DNA of 64,000 bases from Hyphomicrobiales bacterium (GCA_900473795.1 UCMT01000002.1:1-64000); one strand, 5' to 3'; shown: positions 28,005-37,458, numbered from the stretch's first letter. Notes: generated by a model not told the origin, from the sequence alone. Numbers and translations: made by a program.

Positions 28005-29282
28005 ATGACGACCGTGACCAGTTTGACCGATCGCAAGAATGCAGCCATTTCCCGCGGCGTTGGCATGAGCACGCAGATTTACGCGGACCGGGCGGAAAAT
28101 TCCGAAATCTGGGACAAGGAAGGCAATCGCTATATCGATTTTGCCGCCGGCATCGCCGTGGTCAACACCGGCCACCGTCATCCCCGCATCGTCGAGGCCG
28201 TCAAGGCGCAGATCGACCGCTTCACTCACACTTGCCATCAGGTCGTACCCTACGAAAGCTACGTTCACCTCGCCGAGCGCCTGAATGCGCTGACCCCCGG
28301 CAATTTCGCCAAGAAGACGATCTTCGTCACCACCGGTGCGGAAGCCGTCGAAAATGCCGTCAAGATCGCCCGCGCCGCCACCGGCCGCCAGGCCATCATC
28401 GCCTTCGGCGGCGGCTTCCATGGCCGCACCTTCATGGGCATGGCGCTGACCGGCAAGGTCGTGCCCTACAAGGTCGGCTTCGGCGCAATGCCGGGCGACG
28501 TCTTCCATGCCCCCTTCCCGATCGAGCTGCACGGCGTCAGCGTCGAGCAGTCGATTGCCGCCCTGAAGAAGCTGTTCGCCGCGGATGTCGATCCGGGCCG
28601 CGTTGCCGCCATCATCCTCGAGCCTGTCCAGGGGGAAGGCGGCTTCTATGCGGCGCCTGCATCCTTCATGCGCGCCCTTCGCGAGATCTGCGACCAGCAC
28701 GGCATTCTCCTGATCGCCGACGAAGTGCAGACCGGCTTTGCCCGCACCGGCAAGCTGTTTGCCATGGAGCACCATGACGTGGCGCCCGACCTGATGACCA
28801 TGGCAAAGAGCCTTGCCGGCGGCTTTCCGCTTGCCGCGGTCACCGGCCGTGCGGAAATCATGGATGCGCCCGCACCGGGCGGGCTCGGCGGCACCTATGG
28901 CGGCAATCCGATCGGCATTGCAGCCGCGCACGCCGTTCTCGATGTCATCGAGGACGAAAAGCTCTGCGAGCGCGCCGAGCAGCTCGGCAACCGCCTCAAG
29001 CAGCGTCTTGCGGCCATTCGCGAGCAGGCTCCGGAAATCGTCGACATCCGCGGCCCGGGCTTCATGAACGCCGTCGAGTTCAACGATGCGAAGACCAACC
29101 TGCCGAGCGCGGATTTTGCCAATCGCGTGCGCCTGATCGCCCTGGAAAAGGGGTTGATCCTCTTGACCTGCGGCGTCCACAGCAATGTCATCCGTTTCCT
29201 CGCGCCGATCACCATCCAGGACAATGTCTTCGCCGAGGCGCTCGACATCCTCGAAGCGTCGATCATGGCAGCGCGAGCCTGA
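28005..29282 (+). CDS. gabT: 4-aminobutyrate (or 5-aminovalerate) aminotransferase
   Basis: GabT is a PLP-dependent class III aminotransferase that converts GABA, and in many bacteria 5-aminovalerate, to the semialdehyde using 2-oxoglutarate. The 425-residue protein shows VFVTTGAEAVENAVKIAR-like sequence near residue 105, the VQGEGGFY loop, IADEVQTGFARTGKLFA, and MAKSLAGGFPL with the PLP lysine. I start at ATG 28005 (MTTVTSLTDRKNAAISRGVG). Downstream are gabD and genes for a glutarate CoA-transferase and glutaryl-CoA dehydrogenase, so both GABA and lysine-derived 5-aminovalerate are plausible substrates. Palindromes upstream suggest specific control. Confidence 0.94.
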   Translation: MTTVTSLTDRKNAAISRGVGMSTQIYADRAENSEIWDKEGNRYIDFAAGIAVVNTGHRHPRIVEAVKAQIDRFTHTCHQVVPYESYVHLAERLNALTPGNFAKKTIFVTTGAEAVENAVKIARAATGRQAIIAFGGGFHGRTFMGMALTGKVVPYKVGFGAMPGDVFHAPFPIELHGVSVEQSIAALKKLFAADVDPGRVAAIILEPVQGEGGFYAAPASFMRALREICDQHGILLIADEVQTGFARTGKLFAMEHHDVAPDLMTMAKSLAGGFPLAAVTGRAEIMDAPAPGGLGGTYGGNPIGIAAAHAVLDVIEDEKLCERAEQLGNRLKQRLAAIREQAPEIVDIRGPGFMNAVEFNDAKTNLPSADFANRVRLIALEKGLILLTCGVHSNVIRFLAPITIQDNVFAEALDILEASIMAARA

Positions 29283-29307
29283 CGCGGACGGTCTGTGATT
29301 GAAAATC

Positions 29308-29340
29308 CCATCGGGCAGCCGTTCTCCCGCTGCCCGATGG
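29308..29340. repeat. Perfect 12-bp hairpin between gabT and gabD
   Basis: CCATCGGGCAGC (29308-29319) pairs with GCTGCCCGATGG (29329-29340) around a 9-nt loop. There is no T-run on the plus strand, and only TTTT on the minus strand. It may be a partial terminator or a 3'-end stabiliser for gabT mRNA. Confidence 0.6.
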
Positions 29341-29432
29341 ACCAAGCCGCGTTTATCGGCTATCGGCATCGTCGCGCGACGACATATGCCGCCCCGCGCC
29401 CTTGATGCGTGGACCGCCAGAAAGGATCACCG

Positions 29433-30890
29433 ATGATCTTTACCGAGACGCTGATCGCCCATGTGAAGGAGCCGCATTTGCTCGGGCTGGTCAACGCGGC
29501 CGGAGCGGCCACGGCAAAGACCTTCGACGTGCATAATCCGTCCAACGGAGCGCTGCTCGCGACCTTGCCCGATATGGGTGTGGCGGAAACACGAACCGCG
29601 ATCGACGCGGCCTACGCGGCCCAGTTTCCCTGGGCGGAACGCCCGGCCGGCGACCGCAGTGCGATTCTCCGCCGCTGGCATGATCTCGTCATTGCCCATC
29701 TCGATGATCTTTCGGCAATCCTGACCGCGGAAATGGGTAAACCGCTGCCCGAATCCCGTTCCGAACTGCAGCACGCGGCGGCCTATATCGAATGGTATGC
29801 GGAAGAGGCCAAGCGCATCTACGGCGAGACCATTCCCGCACCTTCGACTGACCGCCGCATGCTGGTGATCAAACAGCCCGTCGGCGTCGTCGGCACGATC
29901 ACGCCCTGGAACTTTCCGGCCTCGATGGTCGCGCGCAAGATATCGCCGGCGCTTGCCGTCGGCTGCACGGTCATCTTGAAGCCTGCGGAACAGACGCCGC
30001 TCGTCGCGCTTGCCATGCACGCGCTGGCGATCCGCGCCGGCTTTCCGAAGGGGGTCTTCAACCTTATCCTCGCTTCCGAAGGCGATGCGATCGGCCGCGA
30101 ACTCTGTGCCAATCCCAGGGTGCGCAAGATCAGCTTCACCGGCTCGACCGAGGTCGGCCGCATCCTGATGCGGCAATGCTCCGACCAGATCAAGAAAATC
30201 AGCCTCGAACTCGGCGGCAGCGCGCCCTTCATCGTCTTCGACGACGCCGACATCGATGCCGCCGTCGACGGTGCCATCCAGGCGAAATACCGCAATGCCG
30301 GCCAGACCTGCACCTCGGCGAACCGCATCTACGTTCAGAGCGGGGTCCATGACGAATTCGCCCGCAAGCTGGCGGCGCAGGTCGGCAAGCTTACGGTTGG
30401 CGACGGCTTTTCGCCCGGTGTCACGATCGGCCCGCTGATCGACGACCGGGCGATCGAGAAGGTCGAGGCGCATGTGAACGATGCGACCGCGAAGGGGGCA
30501 TTGCTTCTGTGCGGCGGAAAGCGCGTCTCCGGCGCCTTTTTCGAGCCGACCGTGCTGTCCAACGTCGACAAGAGCATGCTGGTCGCCTGCGACGAAACCT
30601 TCGGCCCCGTGGCGCCGATCATTCGCTTCGAGACGATGGAAGACGTCATCCTGCAGGCCAACGACACGATCTATGGCCTTGCCGCCTATTTCTACGCGAC
30701 GGAACTGAAAAAGGTCTGGCGCGTCGCCGAGGCGCTGGAATACGGCATGATCGGCATCAACACCGGCCGCATGTCTTCCGAAGCCGCCCCTTTCGGCGGC
30801 CTCAAACAATCCGGCATCGGCCGCGAAGGCTCCCGCCATGGCGCGGAGGACTATCTGGAGATGAAATATCTTTGCATGGGGAATATTTGA
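29433..30890 (+). CDS. gabD: Succinate/glutarate-semialdehyde dehydrogenase
   Basis: GabD oxidises succinate semialdehyde to succinate with NAD(P)+, and homologues also act on glutarate semialdehyde. The 485-residue protein starts MIFTETLIAHVKEPHLLG. Family motifs are TPWNFPASMVARKISPALA, FTGSTEVGRIL, the catalytic Glu in LELGGSAPFIVFDDAD, the catalytic Cys in AGQTCTSANRIYVQ, and C-terminal EAAPFGGLKQSGIGREGS. An AAAGGA ribosome binding site precedes ATG 29433. It is separated from gabT by 150 bp with a strong hairpin. Confidence 0.94.
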   Translation: MIFTETLIAHVKEPHLLGLVNAAGAATAKTFDVHNPSNGALLATLPDMGVAETRTAIDAAYAAQFPWAERPAGDRSAILRRWHDLVIAHLDDLSAILTAEMGKPLPESRSELQHAAAYIEWYAEEAKRIYGETIPAPSTDRRMLVIKQPVGVVGTITPWNFPASMVARKISPALAVGCTVILKPAEQTPLVALAMHALAIRAGFPKGVFNLILASEGDAIGRELCANPRVRKISFTGSTEVGRILMRQCSDQIKKISLELGGSAPFIVFDDADIDAAVDGAIQAKYRNAGQTCTSANRIYVQSGVHDEFARKLAAQVGKLTVGDGFSPGVTIGPLIDDRAIEKVEAHVNDATAKGALLLCGGKRVSGAFFEPTVLSNVDKSMLVACDETFGPVAPIIRFETMEDVILQANDTIYGLAAYFYATELKKVWRVAEALEYGMIGINTGRMSSEAAPFGGLKQSGIGREGSRHGAEDYLEMKYLCMGNI

Positions 30891-30918
30891 GGCGACCGCA
30901 CATTTGGGGTGGTCGCAA

Positions 30919-31123
30919 TCAAGTGTCCTCGTCGGTCCAGGGGCGTCGCCTCGGAATATATTCCAAATCCGGCTGGCTGCCGCCAAGCTCCGCCAACCTC
31001 GTTGAGGCTTCATGCTGTATGAGTGATTTCAACGCGTGCCGGATGACCGCCGATTTCTTCGTAAGTCCTGTAGGCCTGCGCTTCGGCAAACATTTCATCG
31101 TCCAGAACGACTGTGATCCGCAT
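30919..31123 (-). pseudogene. Frameshifted VapB-type antitoxin gene
   Basis: From ATG 31123 the minus strand encodes MRITVVLDDEMFAEAQAY, the start of a VapB/DUF2191-type antitoxin. The rest of the family pattern (GLTKKSAVIRHALKSLIQHE, then RLAELGGSQPD and RRRPW) is in another frame, ending at 30919. Restoring two bases (an AC unit in TACACAGGA, here TACAGGA) rejoins them into a 68-residue protein with the expected layout. No vapC toxin lies next to it. So this is a decayed orphan antitoxin, unless the two-base loss is a sequencing error. Confidence 0.72.
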
Positions 31124-31167
31124 AACCCAATCCCCAAAGAGAGACGTAGTCTACCAGGGAACAATCC

Positions 31168-32352
31168 CTAGCTGAATGCATCCGGCCGCATCCCGATCTC
31201 TGCCAAGACCTCCTGCGTATGCTCGCCCAGCCGTGGGGCGCCGTGGTCCAGCGCAAGGTCTGCGGCCGAAAACGTGATGGGTGTGCGCACGCCCGGCGCC
31301 GTTCCCGCGGCGGCTCCGGTATGCGGCGTATCGATCCGCATGCCGCGGTGAATGATCTGCGGATCGGAAAACACATCCGCCACCGTATTGATCGGCCCGC
31401 CGGGCACACCGGCTGCTTCCAGCGTGGCAAGCAGCGCGTCGCGGCTAAACGTTGCCGTCCGCGCGGCCAGTTCCGGCGTCAGGCTGTCGCGATGTTTCAC
31501 ACGGGCCGCATTGGTCAGATAGCGTGGATCGGTTGCCAGCTCATCCACCCCCAGCAGCTGACAGAACTTGACGAATTGCCGGTCATTGCCGACGGCAACG
31601 ATCAGATGGCCGTCGGAGACGGGAAAGACCTGATAGGGCGCGATGTTCGGATGCGCATTGCCGAGCCGGCGGGGCGATTTTCCGGAGACGAGGAAATTCA
31701 GCGCCTGGTTGGCGAGAACACCGGTCATGCTGTCGAACAGCGCCATATCGATCTGCTGGCCTTCGCCGGTGCGTTCGCGCATGTGAAGCGCCGCCTGGAC
31801 CGCAATGACGCCATAGAGCCCGGTGAATATATCGGCAAAGGCGACACCGATCTTCTGCGGCTCGCCTTCCGGATCGCCGGTGAGGTCCATGATGCCGCTC
31901 ATGCCCTGGATGATATAGTCGTAGCCGGCGCGGTGCGCATAGGGGCCGTCCTGGCCGAAGCCGGTGACCGAGCAATAGATCAGCCGCGGGTTGATCTTCT
32001 TCAGGCTCTCATAGTCGAGCCCGTATTTCGCCAGGCCGCCGACCTTGAAATTCTCCAGAAGCACGTCCGACTGCGCCGCCAGCCGGCGCACCGCCTCCTG
32101 CCCTTCTTCGGTGGTGAAGTCGAGAACGACCGAGCGCTTGCCGCGGTTGCAGGCGTGGAAATAGGCGGCATCGAGATGATCGCCGCCATCGCCCTCGACG
32201 AAGGGCGGCCCCCAGGTGCGGGTATCATCGCCTGCCGGGCTTTCCACCTTGACGACGTCGGCGCCGAGATCGGCGAGCGTCTGGCCGATCCACGGCCCGG
32301 CGAGGATGCGGGCCAGTTCGAGAACCTTCAGTCCCTTGAGCGGCGTTTCCAT
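31168..32352 (-). CDS. CaiB/BaiF family CoA-transferase (likely glutarate)
   Basis: The 394-residue protein is a class III (CaiB/BaiF) CoA-transferase, which moves CoA between carboxylic acids without free energy loss. Typical parts are PLKGLKVLELARILAGPW, LADLGADVVKVESPAGDDTR, NRGKRSVVLDF, CSVTGFGQDGPYA and YDYIIQGMSGIMDLTG. It lies 8 bp downstream of glutaryl-CoA dehydrogenase on the same strand. This pairing marks succinyl-CoA:glutarate CoA-transferase (GcdG/SugCT type), which activates glutarate to glutaryl-CoA. The exact substrate is inferred from this context. Confidence 0.88.
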   Translation of the reverse strand: METPLKGLKVLELARILAGPWIGQTLADLGADVVKVESPAGDDTRTWGPPFVEGDGGDHLDAAYFHACNRGKRSVVLDFTTEEGQEAVRRLAAQSDVLLENFKVGGLAKYGLDYESLKKINPRLIYCSVTGFGQDGPYAHRAGYDYIIQGMSGIMDLTGDPEGEPQKIGVAFADIFTGLYGVIAVQAALHMRERTGEGQQIDMALFDSMTGVLANQALNFLVSGKSPRRLGNAHPNIAPYQVFPVSDGHLIVAVGNDRQFVKFCQLLGVDELATDPRYLTNAARVKHRDSLTPELAARTATFSRDALLATLEAAGVPGGPINTVADVFSDPQIIHRGMRIDTPHTGAAAGTAPGVRTPITFSAADLALDHGAPRLGEHTQEVLAEIGMRPDAFS

Positions 32353-32360
32353 GGCGGCGC

Positions 32361-33545
32361 TCAGAAGAAGGCCTGCAGCCCGGTCTGGGCGCGGCCGAGG
32401 ATCAGGGCATGCACGTCGTGGGTGCCTTCATAGGTGTTGACCGTTTCGAGGTTCACCATGTGGCGCATCACCTGATAGTCCTCGGAAATGCCATTGCCGC
32501 CATGCATGTCGCGGGCGGCGCGGGCGATGTCCAGGGCCTTGCCGCAATTGTTGCGCTTGACGATCGAGATCATTTCCGGCGCCATGCGGCCGGCATCCAT
32601 CAACTGGCCAACCCGCAGCGAGGCCTGAAGGCCAAGGGTAATTTCCGTCTGCATGTCGGCAAGCTTCTTCTGGAAAAGCTGCGTCTGCGCCAGCGGCCGG
32701 CCGAACTGCTTGCGGTCGAGGCCATATTGCCGCGCCGCATGCCAGCAGAATTCCGCCGAACCGAGCACTCCCCAGGAAATGCCGTAGCGGGCGCGGTTGA
32801 GGCAGCCGAACGGCCCCTTCAGCCCCTCGACATCCGGCAGCAGCGCCTCCTCGCCGACCTCGACGTTGTCGAGCACGATTTCGCCGGTGATCGAGGCGCG
32901 CAGCGACAGCTTGCCACCAATCTTCGGCGCGCTCAGTCCCTTCGTGCCCTTTTCCAGCACGAAGCCGCGGATGGCGTTGCCATGCACTTCTGATTTCGCC
33001 CAGACGACGAAAACGTTGGCGATCGGCGCGTTGGAAATCCACATCTTCGAGCCAATGAGCCGGTAACCGCCGTCGGTCTTCACCGCCCGTGTCTTCATGC
33101 CGCCCGGATCGGAACCGGCATCCGGCTCGGTCAGGCCGAAGCAACCGATCCATTCGCCGCTGATCAGCTTCGGCAGATATTTTTGGCGCTGCGCCTCGGA
33201 GCCGTAGGCGTGGATCGGATAGATCACCAGAGAGGATTGCACGCTCATCATCGAGCGATAACCGGAATCGACCCGTTCGACCTCGCGGGCAACCAGGCCG
33301 TAGGCGATATAGGAGGCACCGACGCCGCCATAGGTATCCGGCACCGTAACGCCGAGCAGGCCGAGTTCGCCCATCTCGCGGAAGATCGAGGGATCGGTCG
33401 CTTCATTGCGATAGGCCTCGATCACGCGCGGCTGCAGCTTTTCCTGGGCATAGGCGCGCGCCGTATCGCGGATCATCCGCTCGTCTTCGGAAAGCTGCTC
33501 CTCCAGCAGAAAGGGATCATCCCATTGGAATTCCTGTCTAGCCAT
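32361..33545 (-). CDS. gcdH: Glutaryl-CoA dehydrogenase
   Basis: GcdH is a FAD-dependent acyl-CoA dehydrogenase that both oxidises and decarboxylates glutaryl-CoA to crotonyl-CoA. The 394-residue protein starts [17 protein letters not shown], the typical GcdH N-terminus. It has [55 protein letters not shown] with the GcdH-specific Arg, [17 protein letters not shown], and the catalytic Glu in [17 protein letters not shown]. It is transcribed with the CoA-transferase and divergently from a LysR regulator, the same arrangement as gcdH/gcdG/gcdR of pseudomonads. Confidence 0.95.
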   Translation of the reverse strand: MARQEFQWDDPFLLEEQLSEDERMIRDTARAYAQEKLQPRVIEAYRNEATDPSIFREMGELGLLGVTVPDTYGGVGASYIAYGLVAREVERVDSGYRSMMSVQSSLVIYPIHAYGSEAQRQKYLPKLISGEWIGCFGLTEPDAGSDPGGMKTRAVKTDGGYRLIGSKMWISNAPIANVFVVWAKSEVHGNAIRGFVLEKGTKGLSAPKIGGKLSLRASITGEIVLDNVEVGEEALLPDVEGLKGPFGCLNRARYGISWGVLGSAEFCWHAARQYGLDRKQFGRPLAQTQLFQKKLADMQTEITLGLQASLRVGQLMDAGRMAPEMISIVKRNNCGKALDIARAARDMHGGNGISEDYQVMRHMVNLETVNTYEGTHDVHALILGRAQTGLQAFF

Positions 33546-33711
33546 GCCGTCCTCCCTTCGCTTTCCTTCTTGAAACGGTTATGGCAAGCCAGAGGGAACG
33601 ATACAAACGAAAATGCCGCACTGCCTCATGCGCCCCGGGAATGCTGGACACGCCGGCTTGCCAGCGGGTCATCATCCTGAATATCGTAGAGAAACGCCGT
33701 GCGGGATCTCC

Positions 33712-34662
33712 ATGCAAGACAATCGCCTCGAACGCTTCGCCCATAATCTCGACTGGAACCTGTTGCGCACCTTTGTCGTGTTGGTCGAGGAGGGCAGCAT
33801 TACCGCCGCCGCCAACCGGCTGCTCCTGCAGCAGCCGGCGGTCAGCATGGCGCTGAAGCGGCTGGAACAAACCGTCGGCCAGAAGCTGATCGACCGCCGC
33901 CCCGGGCGCTTCGACCTGACGGAAGCCGGCGAGAAGCTGCACCGCCAATGCAGGGATATCTTCGCTGCCGTCGTCCGGCTGCCCAACGCGCTGGAGAAGG
34001 CTGGCGAGGAGGTGACGGGCCATGTCAGCATTCATTCGGTCAGCCATGTGCACAATCCCGCCTGGGACAGCCGTCTTGAAGGTTTCTTCCGTGCGTACCC
34101 GAAGGTCACGATCAGCGTCACCGTTGAAACGACGGTCAGCGTCATCAGCGCCGTCGAGCGCAACATCGCCACGATCGGCCTCAGCGACGGCAATATTCCG
34201 GAGGGCCTGACCAAGGCTTTCCACATTCGCGAGCAGTATGCGCTCTATTGCGGCCGCGGCCACAGGCTGTTCGGCGTCAACGATGCTACGCTGAACGACC
34301 TGCGCGGCGATCCTTTTATCGCCTTCATCGCAGACGTTCTCGGCGGGCAGCACATGAACGCCATAACGGCGGTGCGCGCCATGGGTTCCTTCGGCCAGCA
34401 GGTTCGCGCCGTCTCCTGCAATGTCGAAGAGGTCATTCGCCTGATCGCCGCCAATACCGGTATCGGCATGCTGCCCTGCCATCTGGCAGCACCGGGGCTG
34501 GCGGCCGGCAGGCTCTGGCAGTTGCCGCCCTACGATCTGCTGCCGACGACGGATGTTTTTCGCATTTCAAATCCCAATACCATTCTCAACCCGGCCGAGG
34601 CGGCCTTTCTCAAATATGTCGAGGACGTCGAGCCGCTGGATCATAGCGTCGAGCATCAATGA
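33712..34662 (+). CDS. LysR-family regulator, probably of gcdH
   Basis: The 316-residue protein has the LysR winged helix at residues 14-75 (LDWNLLRTFVVLVEEGSITA, RLLLQQPAVSMALKRLEQTV, GRFDLTEAGEKLHRQC) and a periplasmic-binding-like effector domain. I start at ATG 33712 (MQDNRLERFAHNL). It is divergent from gcdH with 166 bp between starts, the normal LysR control geometry, so glutarate catabolism is its likely target. The inducer is not visible from the sequence. Confidence 0.9.
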   Translation: MQDNRLERFAHNLDWNLLRTFVVLVEEGSITAAANRLLLQQPAVSMALKRLEQTVGQKLIDRRPGRFDLTEAGEKLHRQCRDIFAAVVRLPNALEKAGEEVTGHVSIHSVSHVHNPAWDSRLEGFFRAYPKVTISVTVETTVSVISAVERNIATIGLSDGNIPEGLTKAFHIREQYALYCGRGHRLFGVNDATLNDLRGDPFIAFIADVLGGQHMNAITAVRAMGSFGQQVRAVSCNVEEVIRLIAANTGIGMLPCHLAAPGLAAGRLWQLPPYDLLPTTDVFRISNPNTILNPAEAAFLKYVEDVEPLDHSVEHQ

Positions 34663-34801
34663 ATCTTATAGTCGCCTTTGCCGTTATAAATTTGAACGGT
34701 GGTAAAGAGACCCATAAGGTCTTCGCACCAAAGGCGCAAAACAAGAGCCGGCAGAGAATTCTTCCGGAGAGCTGCGCCGATCAAGGGGCGGAGCACATCC
34801 C

Positions 34802-35929
34802 ATGCAGACTTTCGACGTGGCGATCATCGGCGGCGGCATCGCCGGCCTCTCGCTTGCCTATTTCCTCAGCCCGCATCGTTCGGTCGTCGTTCTGGAGCGC
34901 GAAACGGCGCTCGGCTATCACAGCACCGGCCGCTCCGCCGCCGAATTCGTGCTGCGCTACAACGCGGATGAAGTCTGCGCGCTGGCGACGATCGCCAAGG
35001 ATTTCTTCGACAACCCGCCGGATGGCTTTTCCGACATCCCGCTTTTGAAGCAGCGCGGTGGCGTAATGGTCGCCAATGCGGAAAAGACCGCGCGGCTGGC
35101 AGAGGTTTTTCGCGCCGAGCTCGCCTTCACGCCGGAACTCGAACCGCTGGAAGGGGAGGAATTGCTGCAGCGGGCGCCGATCCTGAAACCCGGCTATGCG
35201 GCGGCCGCCTTCTACGATCCGAATTTCTGGGACATCGAGGTCGAAAGCCTGCTGCAGGGCTATGTCAAAGGCGCGCGGCGCTATGGCACGGAAATCCGCG
35301 AGCGCCACGATGTCGTTTCAGCGCGGCATGACGGGAGCGCCTGGGTCATCGAGACCTCGTCGGGCACCGTGCGGGCAAGGATTGCCGTCGACGCGGCGGG
35401 CGGCTGGGCCGATCCGATGGCGGAAATCTTCGGCGTAAAGGCGCTCGGTATCGTTCCGCACCGCCGCACGGCCGTTACCGTCGACCTGCCCGAAGGGATC
35501 GACGTATCGAACCTGCCGGCGATCACCGAGATCGACGAGGATTTCTACATGAAGCCCGATGCCGGCCGGCTTTTGGCTTCGCCTGCCGACGCGACCCCTT
35601 GTGAACCGGGCGACGTGCAGCCGGAGGAAATCGACATCGCCTGGGCGGCGCACTACGTCGAGGAAGCGACCCTCATCCCGGTCCGCCGCGTCGCCAAGAG
35701 CTGGGCCGGCATGCGCAGCTTTTCACCCGACAGGCTGCCGGTTGTCGGCCTTGCTGCCGATTGCCCGGATTTCTTCTGGCTGGCCGGCCAGGGCGGCTAC
35801 GGCATCCTGACCTCACCGGCCCTCGGCGCCTTGGCGGCGAGCCTCCTGACCGGCGGCGCCCAGCCGGAAGGCTTCGAGGTGCGGGCACTCGACCCGCAAC
35901 ACTTCAGCCCGGCGAGATTCCGGAGCTAA
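34802..35929 (+). CDS. DauA-like FAD-dependent D-amino acid dehydrogenase
   Basis: The 375-residue protein is a DAO-family flavoprotein: DVAIIGGGIAGLSLAYFL binds FAD, and the C-terminal FFWLAGQGGYGILTSPALG closes the site. Several stretches follow the pattern of D-arginine dehydrogenase DauA, namely GYHSTGRSAA, FFDNPPDGF, FYDPNFWDIE, KPDAGRLLASPAD, DVQPEEIDIA and WAGMRSFSPDRLPV. That suggests oxidation of D-arginine, D-lysine or another D-amino acid to the 2-oxo acid. The partner genes dauB and dauR are not next to it. The GGAGC ribosome binding region lies upstream. The substrate is inferred. Confidence 0.85.
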   Translation: MQTFDVAIIGGGIAGLSLAYFLSPHRSVVVLERETALGYHSTGRSAAEFVLRYNADEVCALATIAKDFFDNPPDGFSDIPLLKQRGGVMVANAEKTARLAEVFRAELAFTPELEPLEGEELLQRAPILKPGYAAAAFYDPNFWDIEVESLLQGYVKGARRYGTEIRERHDVVSARHDGSAWVIETSSGTVRARIAVDAAGGWADPMAEIFGVKALGIVPHRRTAVTVDLPEGIDVSNLPAITEIDEDFYMKPDAGRLLASPADATPCEPGDVQPEEIDIAWAAHYVEEATLIPVRRVAKSWAGMRSFSPDRLPVVGLAADCPDFFWLAGQGGYGILTSPALGALAASLLTGGAQPEGFEVRALDPQHFSPARFRS

Positions 35930-36054
35930 AAGCTTGCCAAACCACCTGCCCGCCCTTTCGCCGGAGCGGCAAATTCACAAACCTCGGAACGATTGCCGGA
36001 CGCGACCGTTGTAAGCGCGAACCCTCCCTTATGATTTCAGAAGGAGCCGGCGAA

Positions 36055-36615
36055 ATGCCTTTCATCGACAAATCGAAAATCCTCATCCTCGCGACCCATG
36101 GCTATGAGCGTTCGGAACTGCGCGTGCCGTTGGACGAACTGAAGAAGCGTGGCGCGCAGGTGAAGGTCGCATCCGTCAAGAAGGAGCCGATCAAGAGCTG
36201 GGACAACAAGAACTGGGGCGACACGGTCGATGTCGATCTCCTGGCCAAGGACGTGAATATCGATGATTTCGACGCGCTGATCCTGCCCGGTGGTCAGATC
36301 AATCCGGACATCTTGCGCCATGACGAGGACGCCATGCGCGTCGTCCGGGAATTCGTCAGATCCGGCAAGGTGGTGGCGGCCATCTGCCATGCGCCGTGGC
36401 TGCTGATCGAGGCGGATGCGGTGCGCGGCCGCAAGGCGACCTCCTATGTTTCCATCAAGACCGACATGAAAAATGCCGGAGCTCACTGGTCGGATGAGCC
36501 CGTCGTCACCGACAAGGGCATCATCACCTCCCGCAACCCGGGCGATCTTCAGCCCTTCGTCAACAAGATCATCGAGGAAATCGAAGAAGGCCGCCACGAA
36601 ACGCGCGCCGCCTGA
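36055..36615 (+). CDS. DJ-1/PfpI family (class I amidotransferase-like) protein
   Basis: The 186-residue protein matches the PfpI/YhbO group: ILILATHGYERSEL at the N-terminus (with the conserved Glu), DFDALILPGGQINPDILRHD, and AAICHAPWLL with the nucleophile Cys and His. These proteins are linked to stress protection and glyoxal or glycation repair, with the exact reaction disputed. AAGGAGCC precedes ATG 36055. It converges with the flavin reductase gene. Confidence 0.9.
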   Translation: MPFIDKSKILILATHGYERSELRVPLDELKKRGAQVKVASVKKEPIKSWDNKNWGDTVDVDLLAKDVNIDDFDALILPGGQINPDILRHDEDAMRVVREFVRSGKVVAAICHAPWLLIEADAVRGRKATSYVSIKTDMKNAGAHWSDEPVVTDKGIITSRNPGDLQPFVNKIIEEIEEGRHETRAA

Positions 36616-36661
36616 ACACTGCGACGAGAAACAAGGCAATGGCCGATGGGCGTCTTTCCGC

Positions 36662-37210
36662 TTAGAGAGAAAAGCGGCCGTAACGGCCATTGCTGTAGAC
36701 GAGCGAGTGACCGTCACCGGCAACGATCGAGACGACGCGGCCAAGAATGATGGCGTGGCTGTGCCGCTCGATCAGCTCGTCGACCTCGCAGTCGATGCCG
36801 GCCAGCGCGCCGCGCAGAACGGAAGCGCCGCTGGCAAGCGTGAACCATTCGGCCCCGTCATACCGCTCGGCGCCTTTCAGTCCGCCCTTGCCGGCGAAGC
36901 GGTCGGCAACGTCCTGCTGCTCGGCGGAGAGGATATTGACGCAGAAATGGCCATAGCGGCTGATCACCGGCCAGCTGGAAGAGCCGCGGTTGATATTGAC
37001 GATCATCGTCGGCGGATCGACGGAAAGCGCCGTCGCCGATGTCACGGTCGCGCCCGTTCGCTCGTCGCCGACACCGGCGGTGATGACGGATACGCCGCCC
37101 GACATCCGCCGCATGGCCGCTTTCAGCGCGTCCTGATCAGCCACATGCTCGAAGGGCTGTTCCCGTGTCGAGGCGACCCGGTCGATCGAATTTCGCAAGG
37201 CAAGGTTCAT
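36662..37210 (-). CDS. Flavin reductase family protein
   Basis: The 182-residue protein (from ATG 37210) belongs to the FMN-binding flavin reductase family, small partners that supply reduced flavin to monooxygenases. Visible features are LKAAMRRMSGGVSVITAGVG, TGATVTSATALSVDPPTMIV, FCVNILSAEQQDVADRFAG, and the C-terminal HAIILGRVVSI, GDGHSLVYSNGRYGRF. No monooxygenase gene lies adjacent, so its partner is unknown. The longer form from 37273 is unlikely. Confidence 0.88.
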   Translation of the reverse strand: MNLALRNSIDRVASTREQPFEHVADQDALKAAMRRMSGGVSVITAGVGDERTGATVTSATALSVDPPTMIVNINRGSSSWPVISRYGHFCVNILSAEQQDVADRFAGKGGLKGAERYDGAEWFTLASGASVLRGALAGIDCEVDELIERHSHAIILGRVVSIVAGDGHSLVYSNGRYGRFSL

Positions 37211-37458
37211 GCGCGTCCACTCTTTTGCCGTTTCGTCCAGTGGATTTACGCACGGAAAGCCCGGTTTTCTCAAGCAAAGAACGCCCGCACACGCCCCCGA
37301 AGCCGGATCGATTTTTCAATCATCATTAAATTTATAGATTATATTATTTTCCCGCAGGCACGGGATTTTGCGACAGTGATGTGCTGCCGAAATGCAGCCT
37401 TCAGCAATAAGGCACGATTTTCATAGACTATTGACAGCTTCCTCAATTGTGGCAGGAT

